Source of the DNA: G963662905 sp963662905
Lineage (GTDB): Bacteria; Bacteroidota; Bacteroidia; Bacteroidales; WRLA01
DNA length: 64,000 nucleotides
NCBI GenBank assembly: GCA_963662905.2
Contig: CAXXFD010000002.1
Location: 434,001-498,000 of the forward strand
Direction: 5' to 3'
In this document: positions 35,523 through 45,046 of the stretch, piece after piece
Layout: each line of letters starts with the position of its first letter
How positions within the stretch are numbered: position 1 is the stretch's first letter
Notes under the pieces: model-generated
What the model was told of the DNA's origin: nothing
Seen by the model: the letters and a program-made list of their open reading frames with translations, nothing else
Databases searched by the model: none
Program-made: the position numbers and the translations under genes

Positions 35523-38500
35523 TCATGAAATCGGTGCCTGAAGAATTGCTTTATACAAAACAGTTCTTTTTATCGGTTTGGCAAGGTATGCATTACAGCC
35601 GGCACCAATGGCTTTTTCTCTGTCCTCATCCAGGGCAAAAGCCGTTTGAGCTATGACATACAATGAGTTATCAATGTTTTTTAACCTACGTGTTGTTTCA
35701 TACCCATCAATACCTGGCAATTTTAAATCCATCAGCACGATATTAATTTGCGGGTTTTCCTGCTTTAACTTTATAGCCTGAAATCCATCATCGGCAAAAT
35801 ATAATCCGGCACCACTGTATTCCAGATAATTTTCGAGCAAATACCGGTTGTTTTCATCATCTTCCACAATCAATATTTGGGCGTTTTTGAGCTTCGGCAG
35901 GCTCAATACTTCATTATCAGCCAGCTCATTGCTTCCTTTAATCAAATGAGGCATCCTGAAATAGAAAGCCGAGCCTTCGCCAATGGCGGATTCCACGTGG
36001 ATTGCACCACCGAGCATACGGATAATTTTTGAAGTGATGTAAAGCCCCAGACCTGTACCGCCATATTTACGAGTAAAGCTATCATCGGCTTGCCTGAAAC
36101 GGTCAAAAATAATTTGCTGTTTGTCCTTGCTGATTCCTATTCCGGTATCTTTCACATAGAATAGGATATCGCCATGGTCTTCTTCTTTAAAACCAATTTC
36201 AATTTTTCCTTTATGAGTAAACTTCACGGCATTACTGATCAAGAAGTAAAACACTTGTTTCAATCGGTTAAAATCTGTTTCAACTTCGAGTTTTTTATCA
36301 ATTTTCAACTTATGCAAACCAGATAATCCGATATGATCCTTAGCTGTTCGGCTCATTTCCCTGCGTGCATAATCGAATACATCGAGCATCAAGCCTTTCA
36401 GGTCAAACACTTCTTTTTTGATTTCCACCTGCCCTGATTCAATTAAAGCAATACCCAGAATATCTTCGATAAGGTTCAGCAGATGTTTTCCGCTTCCATT
36501 GATAAGCTGGCTATACTCAGTAACTTCAACCGGCTCAAAATCTCCGCCCAGCAAAAGCTCTGAGAAGCCAATTATTGAATTTAAGGGGGTACGCAGTTCA
36601 TGGCTCATTGTAGCCAGGAATGCCGATTTCAGGCGGTCGCTTTCTTCCGCTTTTTCTTTGGCTTTGATAATTTCCTGCTGATATTGCTTATCGGAAAGCA
36701 TTGATTGTAATAAAGGCGCAATATACTGGCATTTTTCAATCAGGAAAGTTACATCATCCTCATTGAAACCTCCCTGTTTATCTCCAAGGACAATTTCCCC
36801 GATTATTTCCCCTTTGAACTTAATTGGAACAGCCAGGGCATTTTGAAGCTGCACATGTCCCTTGGGCAAAGAAAGCCCATCATTTTTCAAAACAGGTTCA
36901 CCGGAAATCAATGCTTCGCCCCAAATACCGCCCCAGGTATCTCGGGGAAAAGTAATGGACTTATTTACCATTTTACATTCATCCCAAATGTCCCAGGTCA
37001 TACTTTCACTAACAAGGTCGCCATTATCGTTGATATGACCAAAAAACCCGTATTCGCTATTGCTTTCAATACGCAAAACCTGCAGTACATCGCTCAGCAC
37101 GCGTTCGGATGAACCAAGAATAAATGCATTGGAAAGACGGTTGCGTACTTCCAGCATTTTGCGGTAGCGATCCTGTTCTTTTTCCGCATTCCGTATTTCG
37201 GTGACATCGCTAACAGAACCTATAAAATAAATCGGCTTTCCTTTTCTGTCGTGGATTAATGATGCATTTTCGAGCACATGGACAATACTGCCATCTTTGC
37301 GCAACCATTCTGCCTGGAAGCCAGACAGTTCGCCTTTCTCATTAAGCAATTTAAAAAATTCGTTCCTTTTGCCTTTGTCTAAATAACCTTCTTTATCTAA
37401 GTCCCTTGTTTTCAGATCATCCAAACTTGTATAGCCCAGCATTTTAATCAAAGCGGGGTTGGCAGATATTATGTTGCCATCCACTTCGGACTGGTAAAGC
37501 CCAACTGTTGAATTTTTGAAAATTGAATAGAAATTCTCACGGCTCTGCCTTAACTGTTCTTCGGTTTCTTTTTGTTCGGTCAGGTCAACACCAACGGATA
37601 TCATGGTATTATCAGGCATTTTAAAATTAGCCCATAGTTGAATATGTTCATTACCATCTTTACCAACAGGACGAAACTCCCTGAATTTACCATCAGCTTT
37701 CTGCAATGATTTATATAACAAACTTCTTGTAGCTGCATCAGGATATATTTTTTCAAAGAAATTCTTCGTATTTCTAACTTCTTGAAAGCTGTAGCCCAGC
37801 CTTTTCTCGCACTCATGGTTCCACAGCAAGCAGTTTCCCTGTTCGTCAAAGCAGTCAATCATCACCGGGGCATGGTCAAAAAGCGTTTGAAACCTCTGTT
37901 CGCTTTGCCTTTGTTCCTTTTCTGCTGTTTTTCGCTGTGTAATATCTATGGTATGCCCGTAAATAACAAAGCCATTTTCGGTTTTTCGGCCCTTGCCTGA
38001 TGAATGCACCCAGATCTCCTGTCCGTCAGCTCGTTTAAGTCTATAGTCAAACCCTTGTTTTTCACCAATATTCAAAAGTCCGTTTTGTATCTTTTCCTGC
38101 ATATATGGCAAATATTCCGGCAAAACGTAGGACATATATTTATCCCAGTCGTTACCTATTGTGCCTTTGGGCAATCCCAGAAGCTCATTTGCATATTCAG
38201 AGATATAGGAATCACGGAAGGTAAAGTCATTGTTGTATGTAGCTCTCCACAGTACGGTAGGGATTTGCTGAAACATTTCATCAACCTGCATCTGCCAGGC
38301 TGTAATTTTCTCATAAAAATTTTGTACATCAGAGATATCAAAAAGAACCAGAACCACAGAGTTTGCCGTGCCCGTTGGTTCTAATAAGGGAAACATTGAA
38401 CATTCTACGGGTATCCTGTTTCCATTGGCATGCACAAAAAACCGTTTTTGCTTCATGATTGGTTCTCCATCCAAAACCCGTTCAAAAAGCAAGTCCTCGG

Positions 38501-38795
38501 CAAGACAGCGGGAAATCCCGTTTTCGCAATAAATTTTCATCCCCCATGATCCGGGATCAAAATATGAATGCCCTTTTAAAAGGTTAACACCCAGAATACG
38601 TTCGGCTTCAGCGTTTTGGCTTAGGATGCGGGCTTTTGGCTTATTTGCATCCAAAACAAGAATCCCAAAAGGGAGCTGACCGGCAAAGGATTGAAAAAAC
38701 TGATGCCCGGAAACGGACTGCTTCTTCGCTTCCGATAGTTCCTGCTCAAGTTGCTGAATCCTCTTTTTCAGATATTCTATATTTTCTTCCGGCAT
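35523..38795 (-). CDS. Hybrid histidine kinase with four PAS domains, GAF and receiver
   Basis: 1090 residues, soluble. N-terminal coiled coil (1-28), then PAS-like domains at about 35-160, 170-290, 300-415 and 420-545 (each ending in a PAC-type DxT/S or DITQRK), a GAF domain at about 560-700, HisKA with MSHELRTPLNSIIGFSELL, a HATPase with NAVKFTHKGKIEIGF, DTGIGI and GGTGLGLYI, and a C-terminal receiver (ILIVEDDENNRYLL, LMDLKLPGIDGYE, K near AYLAKPIKR). It senses intracellular signals and phosphorelays to its own receiver. Third of three adjacent kinase genes. Confidence 0.95.
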   Translation of the reverse strand: MPEENIEYLKKRIQQLEQELSEAKKQSVSGHQFFQSFAGQLPFGILVLDANKPKARILSQNAEAERILGVNLLKGHSYFDPGSWGMKIYCENGISRCLAEDLLFERVLDGEPIMKQKRFFVHANGNRIPVECSMFPLLEPTGTANSVVLVLFDISDVQNFYEKITAWQMQVDEMFQQIPTVLWRATYNNDFTFRDSYISEYANELLGLPKGTIGNDWDKYMSYVLPEYLPYMQEKIQNGLLNIGEKQGFDYRLKRADGQEIWVHSSGKGRKTENGFVIYGHTIDITQRKTAEKEQRQSEQRFQTLFDHAPVMIDCFDEQGNCLLWNHECEKRLGYSFQEVRNTKNFFEKIYPDAATRSLLYKSLQKADGKFREFRPVGKDGNEHIQLWANFKMPDNTMISVGVDLTEQKETEEQLRQSRENFYSIFKNSTVGLYQSEVDGNIISANPALIKMLGYTSLDDLKTRDLDKEGYLDKGKRNEFFKLLNEKGELSGFQAEWLRKDGSIVHVLENASLIHDRKGKPIYFIGSVSDVTEIRNAEKEQDRYRKMLEVRNRLSNAFILGSSERVLSDVLQVLRIESNSEYGFFGHINDNGDLVSESMTWDIWDECKMVNKSITFPRDTWGGIWGEALISGEPVLKNDGLSLPKGHVQLQNALAVPIKFKGEIIGEIVLGDKQGGFNEDDVTFLIEKCQYIAPLLQSMLSDKQYQQEIIKAKEKAEESDRLKSAFLATMSHELRTPLNSIIGFSELLLGGDFEPVEVTEYSQLINGSGKHLLNLIEDILGIALIESGQVEIKKEVFDLKGLMLDVFDYARREMSRTAKDHIGLSGLHKLKIDKKLEVETDFNRLKQVFYFLISNAVKFTHKGKIEIGFKEEDHGDILFYVKDTGIGISKDKQQIIFDRFRQADDSFTRKYGGTGLGLYITSKIIRMLGGAIHVESAIGEGSAFYFRMPHLIKGSNELADNEVLSLPKLKNAQILIVEDDENNRYLLENYLEYSGAGLYFADDGFQAIKLKQENPQINIVLMDLKLPGIDGYETTRRLKNIDNSLYVIAQTAFALDEDREKAIGAGCNAYLAKPIKRTVLYKAILQAPIS

Positions 38796-38880
38796 CTTAG
38801 TCTGATTATTTTGTCATTGTTTCTATGGCAGATCAATCCTGTTCGTTTTACTGTTGCAAATATGTTGCAATATACAAAAT

Positions 38881-39984
38881 TTAAAGAACCTGCGACAGTC
38901 CCTCTGCGGAAGGAATATCAATAAAAAATGCAGTTCCTTCACCCGATACACTTTTAAAAGAAATTGTTCCTTTGTTTTGCTCCGTCAGCTCTTTGCAGAG
39001 AAGCAGGCCCAAACCGCTTCCATTCTCGTTATCCGTTCCTTTTTTAACAACTTTTTTATCGTATTTAAAAAGATCTTGCTGAACTGAATCCGGCATTCCA
39101 AGTCCGTTATCACTAACGGAGATACGAACAAACTTTCCGTTTTGAACTGCCTGCACGATGACAAGACCTTTTGCATAAGTAAATTTCAATGCATTTGACA
39201 GCAAATTGCGTAAAACCGTATTAATTGCCTGTCGGTCGGCATAAATCTCCAATGACGGGTCAATAAGTACTTTTATTTCTACCCGCTTATGCACAGCGGT
39301 GGCATGCAATAAATTAACCACATCATCCACAACTGTTCTCAAAGAAAAACGTTCGGGTTTATGTTCCATTCTCCCGGTTTGGGAACTTGCCCAAAGCAAA
39401 AGGTTCTCAAGCAAGCCCAATCCCTTTTTCGAAGTATCGTTTATAATTTTTATAAACTGCTCTTTTTCCTCCTGATTTACGTCATCATCAATCAACAACA
39501 AATTAGAAAAGCCGATTAAGGCATTAAAAGGCGTGCGTAAATCGTGGGCAATTATTGAGAAAAACTTATTTTTTTCTGCAATGCTTTTTTCCAGATTTTC
39601 CCTGGACTGCTTTAATTCGATATGTGTTTTGACCCTTTGGAGCAATTCTTTTGAGCTGAAAGGTTTTGTAACATAATCCACAGCACCATAATCAAAGCCT
39701 TTTACCAAATCTTCTGTTTCATTTTTTGCGGTAAGGAAAATCACAGGAATAGCTTTTGTTTCCGGACTTGCCTTCAACTCCCGGCAAGCCTGATATCCAT
39801 CCATTACCGGCATATTGATATCCAAAAGGATCAAATCGGGCAGATCAGCTTTTGCGCTTTCAATCGCTTGCCGGCCATCCATGGCAAAGCTTACCTCATA
39901 ATTTCTTGTATCCAGTATCTGACCAAGCACACGGAGGTTTTCAGGCACATCGTCAACAATCAGGATTTTTGCATCTCTCTCCAT
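38881..39984 (-). CDS. Receiver-histidine kinase protein
   Basis: 367 residues. Receiver first (ILIVDDVPENLRVLG; phosphoacceptor in LILLDINMPVMDGYQ; K in VDYVTKPFS), then HisKA (IIAHDLRTPFNALIGFSNLL) and HATPase (NLLSNALKFTYAKG, VSDNGLGMP, NGSGLGLLL). No sensor or DNA-binding domain. Such proteins take a phosphoryl group from a partner and continue the relay. It lies 9 bp after the upstream hybrid kinase, so the two are cotranscribed and probably work together. Confidence 0.95.
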   Translation of the reverse strand: MERDAKILIVDDVPENLRVLGQILDTRNYEVSFAMDGRQAIESAKADLPDLILLDINMPVMDGYQACRELKASPETKAIPVIFLTAKNETEDLVKGFDYGAVDYVTKPFSSKELLQRVKTHIELKQSRENLEKSIAEKNKFFSIIAHDLRTPFNALIGFSNLLLIDDDVNQEEKEQFIKIINDTSKKGLGLLENLLLWASSQTGRMEHKPERFSLRTVVDDVVNLLHATAVHKRVEIKVLIDPSLEIYADRQAINTVLRNLLSNALKFTYAKGLVIVQAVQNGKFVRISVSDNGLGMPDSVQQDLFKYDKKVVKKGTDNENGSGLGLLLCKELTEQNKGTISFKSVSGEGTAFFIDIPSAEGLSQVL

Positions 39985-39993
39985 AACAAAGTA

Positions 39994-42609
39994 TTATTTA
40001 GCATTGAACAAGCCGTCAAGCTTGTGTATAATGGCTTGTATATTTTTTATATTAAATGTTTTTACAGAATCTTTCAAATTATGTGCAAGGCTTCCCAATT
40101 CAGGCAAGTTGTGTTTTTTGGCAAAACTTTTCAAATCGTCGGCTATTTCATCAAGCAGGCGCATATTGGTACTTTTATGCAAAAAATCCAGCCTTTCGGC
40201 AAATAATGCCCGAAAATCACGCATGATTTCATCATTATTTCCCATTTGCAATAATTCGATTTGGAGTTTATCCTGTCCCATTTCTCTATTAGGAGTACTT
40301 GTGTTTGCCGAAAGCAGTTCATCGGCAAATTCCGTTTTTTCATGTTGCAGAAACCGGGCCAGCTCTTTAAGGAGTACTTTTCGACTTACCGGCTTCCGCA
40401 GAAAACCATCAACTGTTTCGCTGATTTCATCTTCCTGATGCTTAAATACAGAAGCTGTCAGGGCTATTACAGGAATATCGGTAGTTTCTTTGTTTTGCTT
40501 AATGCGCAGGGCTGCTTCCTGGCCATTCATCACAGGCATATGGATGTCCATTAAAATAAGATCGGGTTTAATCCTGTTGGCCTTATCCACACCAATCAAA
40601 CCATTTTCAGCTTCAAATATTTGAATATCATGGTTTTCCAAATAACCTCGTATCACTTTTCGGTTCGATTCAATATCCTCTATTACGAGTACTTTTGCTG
40701 ACTTAAACCGAATACCCGACAAATTTGTTTCCATTTCAGAATCGTCGTGGCTGATTGCACTTACCTGAACGCGTTTTAGTTGCACACAAAACTTACTGCC
40801 TTCACCCTCAGCGCTGGTCAGGGAGATTTCGCCATTCATCATTTCAACCAGCCGCCGGGAAATTGTCAGCCCTAAACCTGTTCCTCCGTATTTACCCACA
40901 CTTTGTCCTTCCTGTTGACGAAACGCTTCAAAAATCCGCTTTTGTTGGTTTTCAGGAATCCCGATACCTGTGTCGCTGATTACAAAATCAACATCAACAG
41001 TACTCAGGTCCAGCTCCTCTATGTGCTCTTTTGCTTTTACATCAATTGAAATACCCCCTTTTGAAGTAAATTTAAGCGCGTTACCAATGAGGTTGAACAA
41101 AACCTGCCGTAAACGCGTGGCATCTAAAATTAAACCCTTTGGCAAAGCCGGATCGATATCAACGCGGAAGAAAAGTCCTTTTTCTTTCACTTTCAGGCTG
41201 AAAACCTGCCTTACTTCTTCAATCAATTTGTATGGGTCTGTTGCCTCATTTAGAATTTCAATTCTGCCGGCCTCAATTTTGGACAGATCAAGAATATCAT
41301 TAATGATGCGCAGCAATGATTTTCCACTGGAATTAATACCATTTACATAATCGAGCAGGTTTTCATCATCGGTTTTGCCTGCAAGAATTTCAGAATATCC
41401 CAGAATTGCGTTCATGGGAGTACGTATTTCGTGGCTCATATTTGCCAGGAACGCACTTTTAGCATGGTTGGCTTCTTCAGCGTTTTTACGGGCTTCGTCC
41501 AGTTCTTTTACCATACTGTCCAACCTTGCATTCGCAAAAGTTTTATCCCTGTTTTCTTTCTCAAGCACCTGCTGAATATTCAAAAACCTTAATCTCAAAC
41601 GCCGCACGGCATACAAGACCAGGAGCACCATAATTAATCCCGACAGAAGGATTACCATGATAATGCGCCCAACATGCCGCAGCACGTCCTGCCTGAAAAG
41701 GTTTTGATCTGATAGAAAAATAAGGTGTCCCACATTTTTTCCGATATAATCCTGCACCGGAATGCATGCCATAAAATAGCCCGTTTTTTCAGCAAATACA
41801 ATATTGGAGGCATTCTCAAAATCATTCAATAATTCTTCACTGATAAAAGAAGAAAGCTTTTCCCCGTTTTTGAATGTATGTGCTACAATAATTGATTCAA
41901 AAAGCTCTCCTTTAGCATATTTTTTAATTTCCTTCTCAAAGAACAATTTATTTACCTCTTCTTTTCCGGCTAAAACAAGGAACTCTAATGGCACTTCATC
42001 GTCTGTAATAAAGGGAATGATATCGAGTATTTCGAAGAAAACCTCAACACTCCCGATAAACTGCGATTGATCATTAAATATGGGAGCAATTGCCCGTATA
42101 GCAAAACCACCTCTTCCCAATTCGATACATTTCAATGGTTTATGCGTTTCGTTAACATAAACAAGCGATGCACGAAAATCACTCAGGCTATCACCTCCCG
42201 TGCCGTTCCATTCGCGCAAAAAGCTTACTGCATTTTTTTTGTGAAAATGCACTTTGAGCCGCTGTGACAAATTTGCATTAAGCATATAGGAATCGACCAA
42301 AGGTGTTACAACAGAACGCAGTTTTTCGCGACCTGCAGAATCTGTTGCCCTGTAAGCATATTGTACATCACCAACAGCTGTCAAACTTAGGGCTATTCCC
42401 ATGGCCTGATCCTGAAGCCGCTCAATGATTTTCTCAACCAAAATGCTTTTTGAACGGAATGACCGCTGCGTATCTTTCTTATATTGGCTCATCCCATTGT
42501 CATAAACACTCCAACCAATCAGGATACCGGAAGCTACAATAAGGATTATCAGGAAAGCAGCTATACGATAAACCTGCTTCTGCGCATTGATATTTTCAAA
42601 TGTTTCCAT
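39994..42609 (-). CDS. Membrane hybrid histidine kinase with receiver and Hpt-like domain
   Basis: 871 residues. Transmembrane helix at about 14-34, a periplasmic sensor of about 280 residues (dCache-like), a second helix (IIMVILLSGLIMVLLVLYAV), coiled coil, HisKA (MSHEIRTPMNAILGYSEIL), HATPase (NLIGNALKFTSKGGI, SDTGIGIP, GGTGLGLTI), receiver (KVLVIEDIESNRKVIRG, LILMDIHMPVMNGQE) and a C-terminal four-helix domain with SLAHNLKDSVKTF, matching an Hpt site (HxxKxS). It therefore holds every relay step. It heads the three-gene kinase cluster. Confidence 0.94.
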   Translation of the reverse strand: METFENINAQKQVYRIAAFLIILIVASGILIGWSVYDNGMSQYKKDTQRSFRSKSILVEKIIERLQDQAMGIALSLTAVGDVQYAYRATDSAGREKLRSVVTPLVDSYMLNANLSQRLKVHFHKKNAVSFLREWNGTGGDSLSDFRASLVYVNETHKPLKCIELGRGGFAIRAIAPIFNDQSQFIGSVEVFFEILDIIPFITDDEVPLEFLVLAGKEEVNKLFFEKEIKKYAKGELFESIIVAHTFKNGEKLSSFISEELLNDFENASNIVFAEKTGYFMACIPVQDYIGKNVGHLIFLSDQNLFRQDVLRHVGRIIMVILLSGLIMVLLVLYAVRRLRLRFLNIQQVLEKENRDKTFANARLDSMVKELDEARKNAEEANHAKSAFLANMSHEIRTPMNAILGYSEILAGKTDDENLLDYVNGINSSGKSLLRIINDILDLSKIEAGRIEILNEATDPYKLIEEVRQVFSLKVKEKGLFFRVDIDPALPKGLILDATRLRQVLFNLIGNALKFTSKGGISIDVKAKEHIEELDLSTVDVDFVISDTGIGIPENQQKRIFEAFRQQEGQSVGKYGGTGLGLTISRRLVEMMNGEISLTSAEGEGSKFCVQLKRVQVSAISHDDSEMETNLSGIRFKSAKVLVIEDIESNRKVIRGYLENHDIQIFEAENGLIGVDKANRIKPDLILMDIHMPVMNGQEAALRIKQNKETTDIPVIALTASVFKHQEDEISETVDGFLRKPVSRKVLLKELARFLQHEKTEFADELLSANTSTPNREMGQDKLQIELLQMGNNDEIMRDFRALFAERLDFLHKSTNMRLLDEIADDLKSFAKKHNLPELGSLAHNLKDSVKTFNIKNIQAIIHKLDGLFNAK

Positions 42610-43141
42610 ACCTCTATTTATAATATTTCAGGATATCGCCTTAACAAAATTTCGCATGCCCCTGTTCCTATGATCTAATAAGGCAAAATGCAAAACTTAT
42701 CGTTCAAACATTTAAATTTTGTATCGTGAACAATTTCATGCCTAAGGCAAAAATAAACGTTCAACTCAACAAATCGATCTGTTTGTTCTGAAACCATGGC
42801 AATATAATAAAACTATCAGCACAAATTTCAGAATGACCGAATAAAGGGTTAAAAAGTATAGTTGCCAGTTTTTTGGGTAATGACAGGAATTTCGCGGGTA
42901 GTTATATTGTTCGAAATGGAATATCATACAAATATTTATCGATAAACTATTCGCGGGCATAGATAAGCAAGGCCAGTTTCCATATTCCGAAAGTGATTTT
43001 ACAATATCTATTCACTGCTGTCCTGTTAAAAACTAAAAGTGTTCGTTGAAATAATTGAAATTTAATTAGTTGCAGTCATTTTTTAATTAAACGGATTTCA
43101 ATTTGCACTTTTGCAATTCATATCGTTGAGGCCTTTTTGAC
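42610..43141. other. Gene-free intergenic stretch between kinase cluster and accessory region
   Basis: About 530 bp, AT-rich. It must hold the promoter of the kinase operon; I see no gene, RNA or clear repeat in it. Confidence 0.4.
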
Positions 43142-43456
43142 TGAACTAAATTTCTAAATGACAAATGGAAAATTCATCCCCGAATTATTCCATGAACGAA
43201 TCAGGGCTCCGGATGCTTGCTGAGAAAATGCCCATGCTTTATTGTTTTCCTTCTGCTCCTGCAATGCAGGACTGATATGATTATGCCAAAGCCCCACAAA
43301 ATGGGCTGTAGATGGCGATAGATATTGACAAAACGCCCTTTGTAATTATTGCAAACCAAAGCTTTTGGCTGAAAATGGCCTGCTTTCCCTTCCCTTAAGG
43401 TATTTGGTAGAAAATATCGCGTAAATTGATTCCCCTATATAAATGTAAGCCGGTTT
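43142..43456 (+). mobile_element. Remnant of the IS91-like element (3' end, possibly with left tip)
   Basis: From about 43166 to 43456 the sequence is a diverged copy of 47023-47316, the last codons of the IS91-like transposase (CGTATCCGGGCTCCGGATGC there, CGAATCAGGGCTCCGGATGC here) and the following 230 bp to the CCGGTTT end. Just before it, TGAACTAAA (43142-43150) also occurs near the left tip of the full element (44956-44964). It thus looks like an internally deleted, non-coding derivative, about 315 bp long. Confidence 0.75.
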
Positions 43457-43500
43457 TTCCCGAATGGCTTGGGACAGGTCCCGAATAGTCGAAACAGGCT

Positions 43501-43784
43501 GTGAAGTTTTCCCTCATACGGCTTACCGATAGTGTTCTTCATTGAGCTTTTGCAAGGGTTTTCAAACGCGCATACTTTTCCAGGTCTAACAGCCCCTTGC
43601 CTTCGACAAAAGTGCTGTATGGCCGTTGGCGTAACTGCTTGTATGCATTGCGGCTTGATTATTGGAAGGAACGAAGCTTCAGCATCCTCCTCACAGAGTT
43701 ATCTGTCCGGTTTTCTTCAGGGTGAACAGTCAATTGCCCTGACAGGATTTACACCTGCTGGATTAACACAACTTCGTGGCACAC
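43501..43784 (-). mobile_element. Group II intron 5' fragment inserted in an attC-like site
   Basis: Read on the minus strand it starts GTGTGCCACGAAG, matching the GUGYG 5' end of group II introns. The segment GGTGTAAATCCTGTCAGGG and the closing AGCCGTATGAGGGAAAACTT are ones I associate with bacterial group II introns; the latter normally precedes the domain that holds the reverse transcriptase. Here it breaks off at TTCAC, and the maturase gene, domain V and domain VI are missing. The intron begins right after GTTA of a folded site, as attC-targeting class C introns do. Assignment from remembered motifs. Confidence 0.55.
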
Positions 43785-43915
43785 TAACGTTTGGCAGCTA
43801 CAAGAAGTTGGCGATATCGGAGACGAAAACTGTCTGCCACCACCAAACTTGATACGAAGCACAAAGCTTCATCTAACCACTGAACCGCCAATTTCTTGTA
43901 GGTGCTGTTGTATGC
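43785..43915 (-). other. attC-like recombination site 4 (end of cassette C)
   Basis: On the minus strand: box GCATACAAC, then a near-perfect 16-bp stem (43798-43813 pairs with 43886-43901, one G-T) with inner hairpins including GAAGCacaaaGCTTC, then AAACGTTA. AAC and GTT oppose each other outside the stem. The left box is the exact complement of GTTGTATGC at the other end of the cassette (44829-44837). The right box is interrupted after GTTA by the intron fragment. Confidence 0.65.
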
Positions 43916-43946
43916 AGTTTTTCTTTTAATCCGAAATTGTGTCGTG

Positions 43947-44816
43947 TCATTTTTTGATGATTTTTCCATTAGTTATCACTCCGTGTTTATTTTTCACTTC
44001 GTAAAAATAAATTCCATGAGCAAATTCTTCTGTGATGATAGAAATTGATTTTGTAAAATTTAATTCTAATATTTTGCTTGAAAATAAGTCATATATAGTA
44101 AATATCGCATTGTCGCAATTTGAACAACTCACAGTTATTTTATTAATAAAAGGATTCGGATAAATTATTAGTTCCCTATTATCATATTTCTCATTTATTC
44201 CAATAAATGGATTTATGTTACATGCAAAGTCTTTAACCGATAAAATAAAATGTCCAATGTTAGTTGCTTTTACTCTAATCCATCCATAGAGGGTGTCTGT
44301 AGGATAAGTTAGTCTGATTCCAATATAATGTTCACCTATATCATTCCAATCGTTAATTATTGGAGCTTGAGCTGCACCATAAGTTGTTGACCAAAGAAAA
44401 ATACTACCTGAGAGGAAAAGTAGAGTATTTGAAATCGTATCTCCTAGCACAAGCGTGTCTGCAAGTTGTGCAATGTATTGCATGGGGCAACACCCATTAG
44501 AAGTATCAATATGCGAAGCTACTTGAGCGTAAGTTCCCAATGGAATTATTATACAGCCGCCAGCTCCCCCACCTAAACCACCACCACCATAGGTGCGAAT
44601 CTCGTAATCTTCAATTCCATCATTGTCAACATCTAGCACCATGGTGTCACCAGGGTAAGGACTAATGTGCACATTTAAAGCTTCCAAAGTAGAGTCAGGA
44701 ATAATATCGAAATAAGTATCCCCTCCAGATATGCTTCCTGCCAAAATAAATTGAGCTTCACATATACTAAATGTGAATTGAAGCAATAAAATAAATATAA
44801 CAGATCGTTTGTTCAT
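43947..44816 (-). CDS. Secreted protein with T9SS sorting tail (cassette C cargo)
   Basis: 289 residues. Signal peptide (RSVIFILLLQFTFSICEAQ). A DVDNDGIEDYEI segment is calcium-binding-like, followed by a glycine run and a beta-rich region. The C-terminus (IIYPNPFINKITVSCSNCDN and ending GVITNGKIIKK) is a type A T9SS sorting domain, so the protein should cross the outer membrane and be anchored or released. No function recognised. It is the single gene of a segment bracketed by complementary boxes, with the start only 13 bp from the upstream site, so it may lack its own promoter. Confidence 0.85.
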   Translation of the reverse strand: MNKRSVIFILLLQFTFSICEAQFILAGSISGGDTYFDIIPDSTLEALNVHISPYPGDTMVLDVDNDGIEDYEIRTYGGGGLGGGAGGCIIIPLGTYAQVASHIDTSNGCCPMQYIAQLADTLVLGDTISNTLLFLSGSIFLWSTTYGAAQAPIINDWNDIGEHYIGIRLTYPTDTLYGWIRVKATNIGHFILSVKDFACNINPFIGINEKYDNRELIIYPNPFINKITVSCSNCDNAIFTIYDLFSSKILELNFTKSISIITEEFAHGIYFYEVKNKHGVITNGKIIKK

Positions 44817-44828
44817 AAAGTTAAAATT

Positions 44829-44860
44829 GCATACAACGGTTCGTGTATGAAGCGTTGGGC
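44829..44860 (-). other. attC-like recombination site 3 (start of cassette C)
   Basis: Minus strand: GCCCAAC, then GTTGTATGC 16 nt later. GCCCAAC fits the integron box RYYYAAC. The site folds as CAACG-g-TTC [gtgtat] GAA-g-CGTTG: an outer 5-bp box, one mismatch, an inner 3-bp box, the pattern of a very short attC. The right box is complementary to GCATACAAC at site 4. Confidence 0.6.
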
Positions 44861-45007
44861 ATTTCGAAGCACTTTTCTGTCAAACCGCCACAATTTTCAT
44901 TAAATGTAACGCCCTTGAATTTAGCACTATCCGCCCAATGATTTATACACTTTGTTGAACTAAACCTCCCTCCGGTCGGCAGCTTCACCTAAGATCTGAT
45001 TCTTACG

Positions 45008-45034
45008 TATAAGGTTTTATTTATTAACCTTATA
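45008..45034. repeat. 9-bp inverted repeat before the recombinase gene
   Basis: TATAAGGTT and AACCTTATA separated by 9 bp, ending 12 bp before the ATG of the recombinase gene. The geometry suits a crossover site of a tyrosine recombinase or an operator. Confidence 0.6.
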
Positions 45035-45046
45035 AAATTTAATCTT

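Noticed and set aside
43532..43852. 106-codon plus-strand frame
   Set aside because: It is antisense to the group II intron fragment and the folded site, with low-complexity residues and no family.
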